Shown: positions 1 to 7,979 of the stretch, in pieces
How the letters are laid out: the number at the start of each line of letters is the position of its first letter
Numbering within the stretch: position 1 is the first letter of the stretch
Assembly (NCBI GenBank): GCA_035652815.1
Contig: DASRDB010000001.1
Coordinates: 124,001 to 188,000 of the forward strand
DNA: 64,000 bases
From: DASRDB01 sp035652815
GTDB lineage: Bacteria > Chloroflexota > Ktedonobacteria > Ktedonobacterales > Ktedonobacteraceae
Direction of reading: 5' to 3'
Position numbers and translations under genes: made by a program
The notes under the pieces: model-generated
Seen by the model: the letters and a program-made list of their open reading frames with translations, nothing else
What the model was told of the DNA's origin: nothing
The model's database searches: none

Positions 1-30
1 AATGCATTTTTACGAAAGGGGGAAAAATGG

Positions 31-1098
31 GTGGGGATAGTACTAAGTACAGGTGCTACAATAGGTGCAGAGCAAGTGAACGGGAGCTTACCCTATCTGA
101 GGAGAAAATTTCACGTGCAAAGAAAAGTGCGTATTCAAGAGCGATCTTTTACGATGGGGAATATTGTCGGGGTTAATGCGTATCGTGTTAACCGGGCATT
201 ACTCAAGCAGAGGTTTGTCCAGGAAGGAGGCTATCAGCTTCACGAAACGGAGCATTTTCTCCTCTTCACACGCGATCAGGCTCCTAAGACGGTGCTGGTG
301 CATTGGTTCGCGCCGGAAGAAATCGACGCCAACATCGGTGACACTTTCCTCGCCGAGTTAAAAGCTCCTGGTCTCCTGCAAAACGAACACCACTTTGGTG
401 ACGTTTTCGGAGCGGTCGTCTTCTCTTTGTTCCCTTCCGATCCCATGCAAGGCATGAGCATCTACGGCAAAAACACTTTGCGCCGCTATCAGCAACTTTT
501 AGAAAATGGAAGTAGTCACTTCCTTCCGTCTGAATCAACGATCAGCAGGTTCGCAGAAATCTATCGACGGATTTTTCAATTGCACGTCGGCAGAACCTTT
601 CTCGATGTTGGTTGCTCGTTTGGCTTCCTCCCATTGCTTCTCGCAGCGCATGATCGGTCACTTGAAAAAGTAATGGGCGTTGATATTCAAACCGAGCATT
701 TTGATCTGGTTCGGACACTCGCAAAAGAACAAGGACTTCACAACGTGCAATTTGTACGGGCCAATGTCCTGTCAGATGATTTTCCACGGCTTGGACAATT
801 TGATACCGTTGTCGCGCTTCATGTGCTTGAGCATTTCTCGCAAGAAGAGATGTACCGGGCATTGAGCAACCTGTTACAAGTGACAGTCCAGCGGCTTATC
901 ATTGCTGTTCCTTATGAACCGGATGAACCTGAACACGTCTATGGACATCAGCAAGTGTTTACGCCTGCGTATCTCGAAGAGATCGGCAGATGGTGTCTAA
1001 AACAATGGGATGGGAGAGGTAAAATGTCGGTAGAAACATGTGCAGGTGGGTTATTGCTCCTGGAAAAAACATCCCTTACGCAAGAAGATATGTATTAA
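31..1098 (+). CDS. class I SAM-dependent methyltransferase
   Basis: A 355-residue protein with a Rossmann-type methyltransferase domain in its C-terminal half. Motif I, LDVGCSFGF, lies at about residues 191-199 and binds S-adenosylmethionine; VALHVLEHFS, near residue 265, is the usual post-II region of small-molecule or protein methyltransferases. The first 170 residues match no family I know and may carry substrate specificity. The GTG at 31 has AAAGGGGG at a good distance (8 nt). An ATG at 154 would remove 41 poorly conserved-looking residues and is a real alternative. The gene runs tail to tail into the XRE regulator with about 20 bp between stops. Substrate unknown. Confidence 0.75.
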   Translation: MGIVLSTGATIGAEQVNGSLPYLRRKFHVQRKVRIQERSFTMGNIVGVNAYRVNRALLKQRFVQEGGYQLHETEHFLLFTRDQAPKTVLVHWFAPEEIDANIGDTFLAELKAPGLLQNEHHFGDVFGAVVFSLFPSDPMQGMSIYGKNTLRRYQQLLENGSSHFLPSESTISRFAEIYRRIFQLHVGRTFLDVGCSFGFLPLLLAAHDRSLEKVMGVDIQTEHFDLVRTLAKEQGLHNVQFVRANVLSDDFPRLGQFDTVVALHVLEHFSQEEMYRALSNLLQVTVQRLIIAVPYEPDEPEHVYGHQQVFTPAYLEEIGRWCLKQWDGRGKMSVETCAGGLLLLEKTSLTQEDMY

Positions 1099-1118
1099 GT
1101 TTGTACTCCCCTTTTTGC

Positions 1119-2642
1119 TCAGGCTGGCAACTGTGGTTTCAGTACAAGTTGCCGCTGTACATTGACAACAAATTCCTCCATATGGGTGTCACCTGGAAAT
1201 GCTTCAGAAAAAACTTTTGTCATGTATCGAATAAATTGATGAGTTAAACCTGGAGCATTCATACTGTGTAAAAGGGGCAGCGTTTTCTGAGCAGTAGTAA
1301 GGCTTAAATCCTTTTCCTGTGCATAAGCATATGCCATCACCAGAGGCATAAGGGTAGTGACAAGACGGAGTGTCGCTTGGGTAGGAAGCATATCTACTGC
1401 TTGCTGCAATCGGTTTACCGCAACATCATACTGCTGTAAGTGTAAGGCACATACTCCTCCCATTCCTAGCCATGCTATATCATCAAATTCTTCATGATAG
1501 CTGGTTAAAGGGGCAAGCAATTCTTGGGAAGCTGCTAACCTTCGGTTGACGCCTTTCTCATCTTTTAAAAGAGATGCTATTTCAGCGCCAGAAGCTAGCA
1601 GATGCGATGCAGTGCGAATACTCTCATCATCACGCTGTTCCGAAACAAGTGCTAGTCCTGCCTCAATATACTCCAAGGCTTCTGTATAGCGTCGCTGCTC
1701 TTTTAAGGCTAAAGCCTGCCACGAGCGGGTTTGCGCCATATTCCACTGGTCTGCACATTCTAAAGCCGCAACATAAGCTTTATTATGGACATCTAATGCC
1801 GCATCATATCGTCCCTGAAAATGGAGAGCAGCACCAATTAAACGATATACAGGAGAACATAACGACGCTTGAATACGGGGCGAGAGTAAAGATTGACATT
1901 GTTGTAAAAGATAAAGTTGTGCCTCACCGATTGCTAAAACCTGGGCATTGTTCGCGCTTTGCACAAGCGCCCATGCCATTGCAATACTTTCTCCTAATGC
2001 TTTATGGATGTTTGCTCGCTCTTCCTCTGAGACAGAACGCCCAGATGGCAAAGAAATATTACTTACTACTGCGGATGCACCCAAATACAGCAATTTACGA
2101 CCCAAATCACGCCGAGAGAATCTTGGCATCGCTTGCAGCCCGTGCAACATCACTCGTAACACTTCCAATATTTCATCAATCGACCATCCCTCATGTAAAA
2201 GGGTGACAAGGTCACTTGTCTCAAGAGCAAGCCACATGCCTAAATGCTCATCTGATCTACTCTGAGCGAAATTTCTGAGCAAATCAACCATATGATGAGA
2301 TTGGAAAAGGACAAACGGTGCTGCTGATGAGTCTTGTCTGTGCTGTAAAGGAAAGTATGAACCGATAGAAGGATTTATACTAGCTACTGGCTCATCCTCA
2401 GGCATAACCCCTTCAGGTATTTCTTGCCCCAAAAGAGGTGGTACCAGCACATCTGCTGGATACCCTAGCAGTTGAGCAATAGCCTGAAGGCGTTCATGGG
2501 GAATGGGTGTTTTTCCTGCACAATAATCTGAGAGAGTACGGGAAGGGATATTGGTCAGTTGAGCTACTTCCTGGAGCGTATACCCGCTCCGTTTGATATA
2601 CTCTCGCAATCGATTCGCGAACTTCCCCGCGTGTTTCTCCAT
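1119..2642 (-). CDS. XRE-family helix-turn-helix regulator with TPR-like C-terminal region
   Basis: 507 residues. Residues about 7-66 form a Cro/C1-type helix-turn-helix (GYTLQEVAQLTNIPSRTLSDY, split by the recognition helix SRTLSDYCAGKTPIP), followed by a long helical region with repeated A/L/Y patterns typical of tetratricopeptide repeats, such as the stretch AYVAALECADQWNMAQTRSW. This architecture is common in Ktedonobacteria and actinomycetes, where the TPR part usually senses a peptide or protein partner. No partner gene is obvious here. The upstream 200 bp separate it from a divergent pair of small genes. Base composition is lower in GC than in most of the window. Confidence 0.8.
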   Translation of the reverse strand: MEKHAGKFANRLREYIKRSGYTLQEVAQLTNIPSRTLSDYCAGKTPIPHERLQAIAQLLGYPADVLVPPLLGQEIPEGVMPEDEPVASINPSIGSYFPLQHRQDSSAAPFVLFQSHHMVDLLRNFAQSRSDEHLGMWLALETSDLVTLLHEGWSIDEILEVLRVMLHGLQAMPRFSRRDLGRKLLYLGASAVVSNISLPSGRSVSEEERANIHKALGESIAMAWALVQSANNAQVLAIGEAQLYLLQQCQSLLSPRIQASLCSPVYRLIGAALHFQGRYDAALDVHNKAYVAALECADQWNMAQTRSWQALALKEQRRYTEALEYIEAGLALVSEQRDDESIRTASHLLASGAEIASLLKDEKGVNRRLAASQELLAPLTSYHEEFDDIAWLGMGGVCALHLQQYDVAVNRLQQAVDMLPTQATLRLVTTLMPLVMAYAYAQEKDLSLTTAQKTLPLLHSMNAPGLTHQFIRYMTKVFSEAFPGDTHMEEFVVNVQRQLVLKPQLPA

Positions 2643-2847
2643 TCATCCACCTCTATATGCTGCCTGGATTCTGCAACAAATCTGCAGATAATCTGCTCAA
2701 TTTCTGCTGAAAAAAGCTCTACTCTCAAGAGCCTTTTCAGTATACTCTTCGCAGGACATACCCATTATAACATGAACCATATCGTATTGCTCTCTTCTCC
2801 TTAAAAAAAGAAGATGGCATCTGACGTGAGAAAGGAGTCACCTCTTC

Positions 2848-3087
2848 ATGACCACACACGAAAGCGAACTGGCCCGCCTGCTCCGCAAAATCGATCTGGA
2901 AGCGCAGGCGGCCTGGAACGGCTTGTATGGCTTTACGCAGGGCAGCAGCAAACATGCCTATATTACGGCGCGGCTGGAACGTCTGGGACAGTACCACCAG
3001 CAATTACAAACGCTGGTGGGTGAACAGCAGGCGACCAGAACCCTGATGCAGGCGCTTGAGCAGACCGAAGGGAAGGCTAGCGAATGA
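2848..3087 (+). CDS. small conserved-looking protein of unknown function
   Basis: 79 residues, mostly helical and charged (ESELARLLRKIDLEAQAAW). The ATG has GAAAGGAG about 11 nt upstream. The last codons overlap the next start as ATGA, so the two small genes are probably translated together. No family recognised; the spacing of leucines and glutamates suggests a helical hairpin. It is divergent from the XRE regulator, which may control it. Confidence 0.6.
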   Translation: MTTHESELARLLRKIDLEAQAAWNGLYGFTQGSSKHAYITARLERLGQYHQQLQTLVGEQQATRTLMQALEQTEGKASE

Positions 3088-3467
3088 CGCACGAAGAACA
3101 CGCGCCCGGTGACAACGAACGGCCCACAATGGTCGAGTTGTGGAAGATGCTTCCCGAAGCGTTGCATACTGCGATGATCGAAGCGCCCGGCATTCCCTAT
3201 ATCCGCGTCCTGTATGTCTTCGCGGGCTTTCCGGTGACACGGAGCGAAGTTGAGGCCGTTTTGAGCGCGTACAATCGCCTGATGCAAACCCATTTTACGG
3301 TTCAGGATATCAGAGATTTGCATATTAAAGAGGAATCATACGTAGCGACACAAAAAACTAGAGTTCCTGAACGATATCCTGCGGGTCGCTATCCGCCTCG
3401 GCATCGAGCGGAATCTCTTCATCCCCAACTCGAGCAACCATCGAGGGGACGGTGCGGCTCTGGATAA
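3084..3467 (+). CDS. small protein of unknown function, antisense overlap with helicase 3' end
   Basis: 127 residues, start overlapping the stop of the previous gene by 4 nt. Residues about 15-90 look like a folded alpha-beta unit (VELWKMLPEALHTAM, IPYIRVLYVFAGFPVTRSEV). From about residue 92 on, the frame is antisense to the last codons of the helicase and becomes R/P-rich, which is typical of a read-through tail. The real product may end in the same place but only the first 90 residues look selected. Function not recognised. Confidence 0.5.
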   Translation: MTHEEHAPGDNERPTMVELWKMLPEALHTAMIEAPGIPYIRVLYVFAGFPVTRSEVEAVLSAYNRLMQTHFTVQDIRDLHIKEESYVATQKTRVPERYPAGRYPPRHRAESLHPQLEQPSRGRCGSG

Positions 3468-5904
3468 TGATGCCACGCAAGAGGCTGGAAGAGGCCTGGG
3501 CTAGCAGGGGGCGCAGGTGTTCGAGGCGCTGGCGTTGCGATTGCAGTTGCTCGGCGCGACGACGGGCGCGTTTTCTGGGTAAGGTCAATTCGGCGTCGAG
3601 CGACCAGAGATCGCGGGCATCGACGACCTGGCCTACGGCGGATTGTACCTGCTGCAAGAGATCGATGGTCTGGTTGAGCAGCATGAGGATGTCGCCTTCC
3701 GCGAGGTCGATGCGGCGCACAATGCCGTTCAGCGACATGCCACGCGCCCAGGAGAGGGCGATGCCGTGAAAATCGGGATAGATGGCGGGTGAGGGATTGA
3801 CTCCGCCTTCCTCTTCGATGGCCCGCACATATTGCACAATTTGCCACAGTTCGCGGCGCACCTCTACCAGCGTCGTATTGAGGACGTGGCGATTATTCAG
3901 GCGGCGGTCGTTATCGAAGACGAACCAGCTACACACTTCAGCCAGTTCCGCCGGAGTGAGATCATCCAGGACGCCCTGGATAATCATTTCCACGATGAAG
4001 ATGCCTGCCGGGTGGAACATGCTGCGCAGCAAACGGCCCTTGAGCGTCAACTGGTCGAACTCGTCGATGTAGTCCAGAGCGCGCAGGGAAAAGATGGTGC
4101 CTTCCAGTTCGGCGGCCCCGGCGCGGCTGAGGGGATACGCGCCAATTTTGTGACGGCGTTTCTCGATGGCTTTGATGGCGGCATCGGCGGATTGGCCTTT
4201 TTTCTTGCCCTTGCCTTTTAATGCGCGTTGTTCAAGTTTTTCCAGACGAGCCAGTTCACGCTGTTCCCACAGGACATAACGCTGGTATTCGCGCAGGCTT
4301 GAGGCGCAGATACGGCGCAGGTGCTGCACATCGCCCGGTCGCCACAGGTTGAGGACTGAGTTATAGCGAATGACGAACGAACTGGTGACGGGCAGTAGCT
4401 GGCCCGTGACGCGCTTGAAGGACTCCTCGAACGGCTCCCAGGGCGAATAGGGGATGATGGCGGCTCCGCGCACGTCCATACCCCGTCGCCCGGCGCGGCC
4501 CGTCAACTGGCTGTACTCGTTGGGCGTGAGCAGGCGCATCTCCTGACCATCAAATTTGCTCAAGCTGCCGACCACTACGGCGCGTGCGGGCATGTTGATG
4601 CCGAGCGCGAGGGTATCCGTAGCGAACACGGCGCGCAGGTGGCCGCGCTGGAAAAGTGTCTCTACCAGCACTTTGAGGCCGGGAAGCAGTCCAGCATGGT
4701 GAAAGGCGATACCTCGCGGCAGCAGGCTGGTCAGCGAATGCACCTGCTGCAAATTGCGGTCTTCCTTCGGCAGGTTTTGCAGCCAGACGTTGATCTCAGC
4801 GTGAATCAAAGCTTCCTCTTCCGGCGTGGTAAACATGTGCAGGGCCGCGCTCATGGCCGCTTCCTCGACGACTTTGCGCCCAGGCAGGAAGTAGAGGCAG
4901 GGCAGCATATCGGCCTCGCGCAGGGCAGTCAGAATCTCGCCCGGCTCAGGAGCTTTGCGCTCGGCGGATTTCCTGGCTTTCTGCGCGGCGCGTCCATTCG
5001 CATCGACCTCGGCTATCTCGTTGTGCGCGTCCTCTTCCTCGTCGCGCCTGCGGTGTTTCTTATGCTTGCGCTTGCGGTCGTGCCAATCATCGTCGTCCTC
5101 ATCCTCATCCTCGTTTTCGAAGACATAGACGCGGCCTCGCCCGCGCTGCATGGCGATACGCGCTTCGCCCCCGACATTGGGGAAACGCTCGACGCGCTTG
5201 CCATCTGCATCCATAACGAGGTGTAGCTTATTATCAAGAAAGTAGTAGTGTTCGAGCGGAACGGCCCGCTTGTCATGCACGACCAGCGAAATGGGGCGAT
5301 GCACGCGGCTGATCCAATCGGCCAGGTCTTCGGCATTGCTAACGGTAGCTGAGAGGCCGACCAGTTGTATGTGCGGGGGAGAACAGATGATGGCCTCTTC
5401 CCAGACGGGACCGCGCCCAATATCGCTGAGGTAATGCAGTTCATCAAAGACGATATAGCCGACATCGGCCAGCGAGGCGGGAGTGCGATTTTCGCCATCC
5501 GTGAAACGCTCGCCGCCTTCTTCGAGCAGCATATTGCGGTAGACCTCGGTGGTCATGATAACGATAGAGGCGCTGCTATGTTCGACAATATCGCCCGTGA
5601 CGAGTCCCACAGCGTCGGAACCATAGATGGCGCGCAGGTCGCGGAACTTCTGGTTGGAAAGCGCCTTGAGCGGAGTAGTATAGATGACGCGCTGGCGGCG
5701 TTGTTGCGCAGCCCAGATAGCATACTCGGCCACAAGGGTTTTGCCAGTGCCGGTTGGAGCCGCTACCATCACGGAGCGGCCCTCGGAAAGATGCGCGATA
5801 GCCTCTAGCTGAAAAGGGTCGAGCGAAAATGGGTAACGCGCTACAAAGGCCGCGATATCTTCATTGGCTGCGGGAATGTTCCCTGCCACCACCTGCTCAT
5901 CCAT
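3358..5904 (-). CDS. DEAD/DEAH-box helicase of the Ski2/Mtr4/HelY type
   Basis: 848 residues. Walker A AAPTGTGKT (about residue 49), DELH box in FDELHYLSDIGRG, SAT motif GLSATVSN and motif VI QLTGRAGRRGMD are all present, so it should be an active ATP-dependent RNA (or DNA) helicase. The C-terminal 250 residues match the helical DSHCT-like region of HelY/Ski2 proteins. A long, very charged insert, acidic then basic then acidic (EDEDEDDDDWHDRKRKHKKH), sits between the two RecA domains at about residues 265-300. In Actinobacteria and Cyanobacteria such proteins act in RNA processing; that role is inferred here. No convincing Shine-Dalgarno precedes the ATG. Confidence 0.9.
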   Translation of the reverse strand: MDEQVVAGNIPAANEDIAAFVARYPFSLDPFQLEAIAHLSEGRSVMVAAPTGTGKTLVAEYAIWAAQQRRQRVIYTTPLKALSNQKFRDLRAIYGSDAVGLVTGDIVEHSSASIVIMTTEVYRNMLLEEGGERFTDGENRTPASLADVGYIVFDELHYLSDIGRGPVWEEAIICSPPHIQLVGLSATVSNAEDLADWISRVHRPISLVVHDKRAVPLEHYYFLDNKLHLVMDADGKRVERFPNVGGEARIAMQRGRGRVYVFENEDEDEDDDDWHDRKRKHKKHRRRDEEEDAHNEIAEVDANGRAAQKARKSAERKAPEPGEILTALREADMLPCLYFLPGRKVVEEAAMSAALHMFTTPEEEALIHAEINVWLQNLPKEDRNLQQVHSLTSLLPRGIAFHHAGLLPGLKVLVETLFQRGHLRAVFATDTLALGINMPARAVVVGSLSKFDGQEMRLLTPNEYSQLTGRAGRRGMDVRGAAIIPYSPWEPFEESFKRVTGQLLPVTSSFVIRYNSVLNLWRPGDVQHLRRICASSLREYQRYVLWEQRELARLEKLEQRALKGKGKKKGQSADAAIKAIEKRRHKIGAYPLSRAGAAELEGTIFSLRALDYIDEFDQLTLKGRLLRSMFHPAGIFIVEMIIQGVLDDLTPAELAEVCSWFVFDNDRRLNNRHVLNTTLVEVRRELWQIVQYVRAIEEEGGVNPSPAIYPDFHGIALSWARGMSLNGIVRRIDLAEGDILMLLNQTIDLLQQVQSAVGQVVDARDLWSLDAELTLPRKRARRRAEQLQSQRQRLEHLRPLLAQASSSLLRGIIIQSRTVPSMVARVGDEEIPLDAEADSDPQDIVQEL

Positions 5905-6033
5905 GTTTTGTGTTCTCTACGTTCTGTTTATTTCAATAGAATAGGCCGCCCAACACGCTCCAGGTCGTCCATAAGTTATTCCCATTGTAGCATGAAGCGA
6001 GGAGAGCGGGCAAGCGGGGCATTATTCGGCAAC

Positions 6034-6121
6034 ATGTCATCCTGAGCGCAGCGAAGGATCTATGTTCCCCGGCGATTCGCTTGTCGAGGCTGGAGATCCT
6101 TCGCTGCGCTCAGGATGACAT
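6034..6121. repeat. palindromic repeat, family A (copy 1)
   Basis: Inverted repeat with arms TGTCATCCTGAGCGCAGCGA and its complement, about 30 bp each, around a variable loop. Same element as at 16753, 18945, 24567 and 30692. It lies between the helicase start and the dehydratase end. Confidence 0.9.
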
Positions 6122-6144
6122 GGGGCAAATATCCCCTCATATTT

Positions 6145-6226
6145 TGTAGGGACGCGATTCATCGCGTCCTGCTCCGGCCTCTGATGCGCGATGATTGGGC
6201 AGGACGCGATGAATCGCGTCCCTACA
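6145..6226. repeat. palindromic repeat, family B (copy 1)
   Basis: Arms GTAGGGACGCGATTCATCGC / GCGATGAATCGCGTCCCTAC around a loop of about 30 bp. Within each arm GCGATTCATCGC is itself nearly palindromic. The element ends 12 bp from the dehydratase stop and could act as its terminator. Confidence 0.9.
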
Positions 6227-6237
6227 AAACCCTACCA

Positions 6238-7209
6238 TTATCCAACTGTCAACAAAGCCAGTTTCAAATGTTCCAAAGAAGTATTTCCCCCTGAACAGAC
6301 CAAACCTACTTTTTTACCTTGTAAAGAATCGCGCATTCTGTACGCGCCTGCCAGGGCAGCAGCGCCCGCGCCTTCAGCAAGAGTATGGGCTCGTTCGATG
6401 AGCCAGACCATTGCGCGCATGATCTCCTCTTCGGTGACGAGCAGGAAATCGGCGAGGTGTTCGCGCATGATGGCCTGGGGGAGTTCAAAGGCGACGCCTG
6501 TTGCTAATCCTTCGGCAAAGGTGCGGTTGGGGGCGGTGACGAGGCGATGCTGTCGCCAGGTTTCGTAGGCGGCAGGAGCAGCTTCGGCCTGGACGCCAAT
6601 TACCTGAATATCGGGATTGATGGCGTGTGCAGCAATGGCGACACCTGCCGCGCCACTGCCGCCGCCGATGGGAACGAAGATGATGTCGAGGTCAGGCTGG
6701 TCTTCCAACATCTCAAGGCCCTCGGTAGCGACCCCAGCAATCAGCATGGGTTCGTTGCCGGAGTGGACGTAACGGTAGCCGTGAAGGCGGGCCAGGTCTT
6801 CACAATGGTGTTTCGCTTCATCGTAGGTCTCGCCAAATTTGATGACTTCGGCTCCCATGCCTTCCATCGCCGCCACTTTGCCAGGATTGGCCTTTTCAGG
6901 CACAACGATGATGGCTTTGACGCCAAAGAGACGGGCAGCATAAGCTACGGACTGGCCGTGATTACCTGTAGAGGCGGCAATCACGCCACGCGAACGCTCC
7001 TCTGGACTAAGTTGCGAAATAAGGTTGATGCCGCCGCGCACTTTGAACGCGCCGACGGGCTGATAGTTTTCGTGCTTAATATACGTTTCCGTACTGAGCA
7101 AGGCATCCAGCGCGGGATAGCGGTGGAGCGGCGTGCGCGGCAGGTAGGAACGAATACGCTTCTGCGCTTCCAGAACATCAATAAAGGTCGGAATCTGCAT
7201 GTCTTCCAT
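6238..7209 (-). CDS. PLP-dependent threonine/serine dehydratase
   Basis: 323 residues of fold type II PLP enzyme. The PLP lysine is in GAFKVRGG, the substrate/PLP loop is STGNHGQ, and the phosphate-binding glycine loop is GGGSGAAG. The length fits the catabolic or single-domain class with no C-terminal ACT domain, so no isoleucine feedback is expected. The reaction would be L-threonine or L-serine to a 2-oxoacid and ammonia in the cytoplasm. I chose the ATG at 7209 because GGAAGGAG lies 8 nt upstream; a longer frame to 7251 starts with Cys-rich residues unlike the family. Hydroxyectoine-type dehydratases (EutB) belong to the same group and cannot be excluded. Divergent from the DinB-like gene. 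Confidence 0.88.
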   Translation of the reverse strand: MEDMQIPTFIDVLEAQKRIRSYLPRTPLHRYPALDALLSTETYIKHENYQPVGAFKVRGGINLISQLSPEERSRGVIAASTGNHGQSVAYAARLFGVKAIIVVPEKANPGKVAAMEGMGAEVIKFGETYDEAKHHCEDLARLHGYRYVHSGNEPMLIAGVATEGLEMLEDQPDLDIIFVPIGGGSGAAGVAIAAHAINPDIQVIGVQAEAAPAAYETWRQHRLVTAPNRTFAEGLATGVAFELPQAIMREHLADFLLVTEEEIMRAMVWLIERAHTLAEGAGAAALAGAYRMRDSLQGKKVGLVCSGGNTSLEHLKLALLTVG

Positions 7210-7296
7210 AGGGGAATCTCCTTCCGCAATGTTGTTGTCACACCCACACATATATGATAATGGAAGAAAAAGTCAGAGAAGTAAAGGGGTCAACGC

Positions 7297-7803
7297 ATGA
7301 CAACATCACCAGCCAATCCAAAAGTTGAGGCGATTCGCAAGGACGCGCAGCAATCCTATAACGCGCTACTCATCCTCATTGATGGGCCGCTCGCGCAGCT
7401 TCCACCAGAACAATTGTATGTTTCGCCCGGCAACGACGAGTGGACGATCATGGAAAATCTGGCCCATATCGTAGAATTTCTGTCATATTGGGCCAACGAA
7501 GTCGCGGCATTGGTGGCAGAGCCAGGGAAGAATTTTGGCCGTACAATGCAACACGAAGGACGCCTCGCCGCCATTCGCGATCACGCACATGACACGCTTG
7601 AGCAGATCAAATCCGCCCTACCCGCCAGCTACGGGCGACTGGAATCCGTCTTATACACGTTGCAGGATAGCGACCTGGATATCACAGGCCATCATGTAAA
7701 ATATGGCGATAAACCGCTCTCCTGGTTTATCGAGGAATTTATCACAGGACATTTGCGGGCGCACCTGCAACAAATGCAAGAGGCTGCCAAACAGGTAGGG
7801 TAA
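7297..7803 (+). CDS. DinB-fold (DinB/YfiT-like) protein
   Basis: 168 residues forming a predicted four-helix bundle. The conserved pattern is DEWTIMENLAHIVEF near residues 47-61 and EEFITGHLRAHLQQM near the C-terminus, giving the histidines (H57, and two in GHLRAH) that bind a divalent metal in DinB-superfamily proteins. Members are thiol transferases or of unknown role; no specific substrate can be assigned. AAAGGGG lies just upstream of the ATG. The 87-bp gap to the divergent dehydratase must contain both promoters. Confidence 0.8.
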   Translation: MTTSPANPKVEAIRKDAQQSYNALLILIDGPLAQLPPEQLYVSPGNDEWTIMENLAHIVEFLSYWANEVAALVAEPGKNFGRTMQHEGRLAAIRDHAHDTLEQIKSALPASYGRLESVLYTLQDSDLDITGHHVKYGDKPLSWFIEEFITGHLRAHLQQMQEAAKQVG

Positions 7804-7819
7804 TGGAAAACCCCCATCC

Positions 7820-7979
7820 GTAGGGACAGGGGGATGCGGGGTAGAGCGGCGGGGGCCTCGTGCCTGTCCCTGGGGCGGGGTGGCGGGGCAACTTTCGACC
7901 TCCCGCGCGTTTTTCCCCACATCTCCCAGGGACAGGCACGAGGCCCCCGCACCACATCCACACCGCCCCCTGTCCCTAC
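7820..7979. repeat. long palindromic repeat, family C (copy 1)
   Basis: Outer arms GTAGGGACAGGGGGATG / CCCCCTGTCCCTAC, inner arms GGGGGCCTCGTGCCTGTCCC and its complement, about 160 bp in all. The last bases contain the TAG stop (7976-7978) of the acyl-CoA ligase. Related copies at 9731 and 14879. Confidence 0.9.

Noticed and set aside
27..176. Short frame of 49 codons starting with an ATG four bases before the methyltransferase GTG
   Set aside because: It shares the same ribosome binding site, has no recognisable pattern, and overlaps the methyltransferase N-terminus in another frame. The GTG at 31 has the better spacing.
4639..5226. Long open frame of 195 codons on the plus strand inside the helicase
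   Set aside because: It is antisense to conserved helicase motifs, lacks a ribosome binding site, and follows from the GC-rich codon pattern of the real gene.
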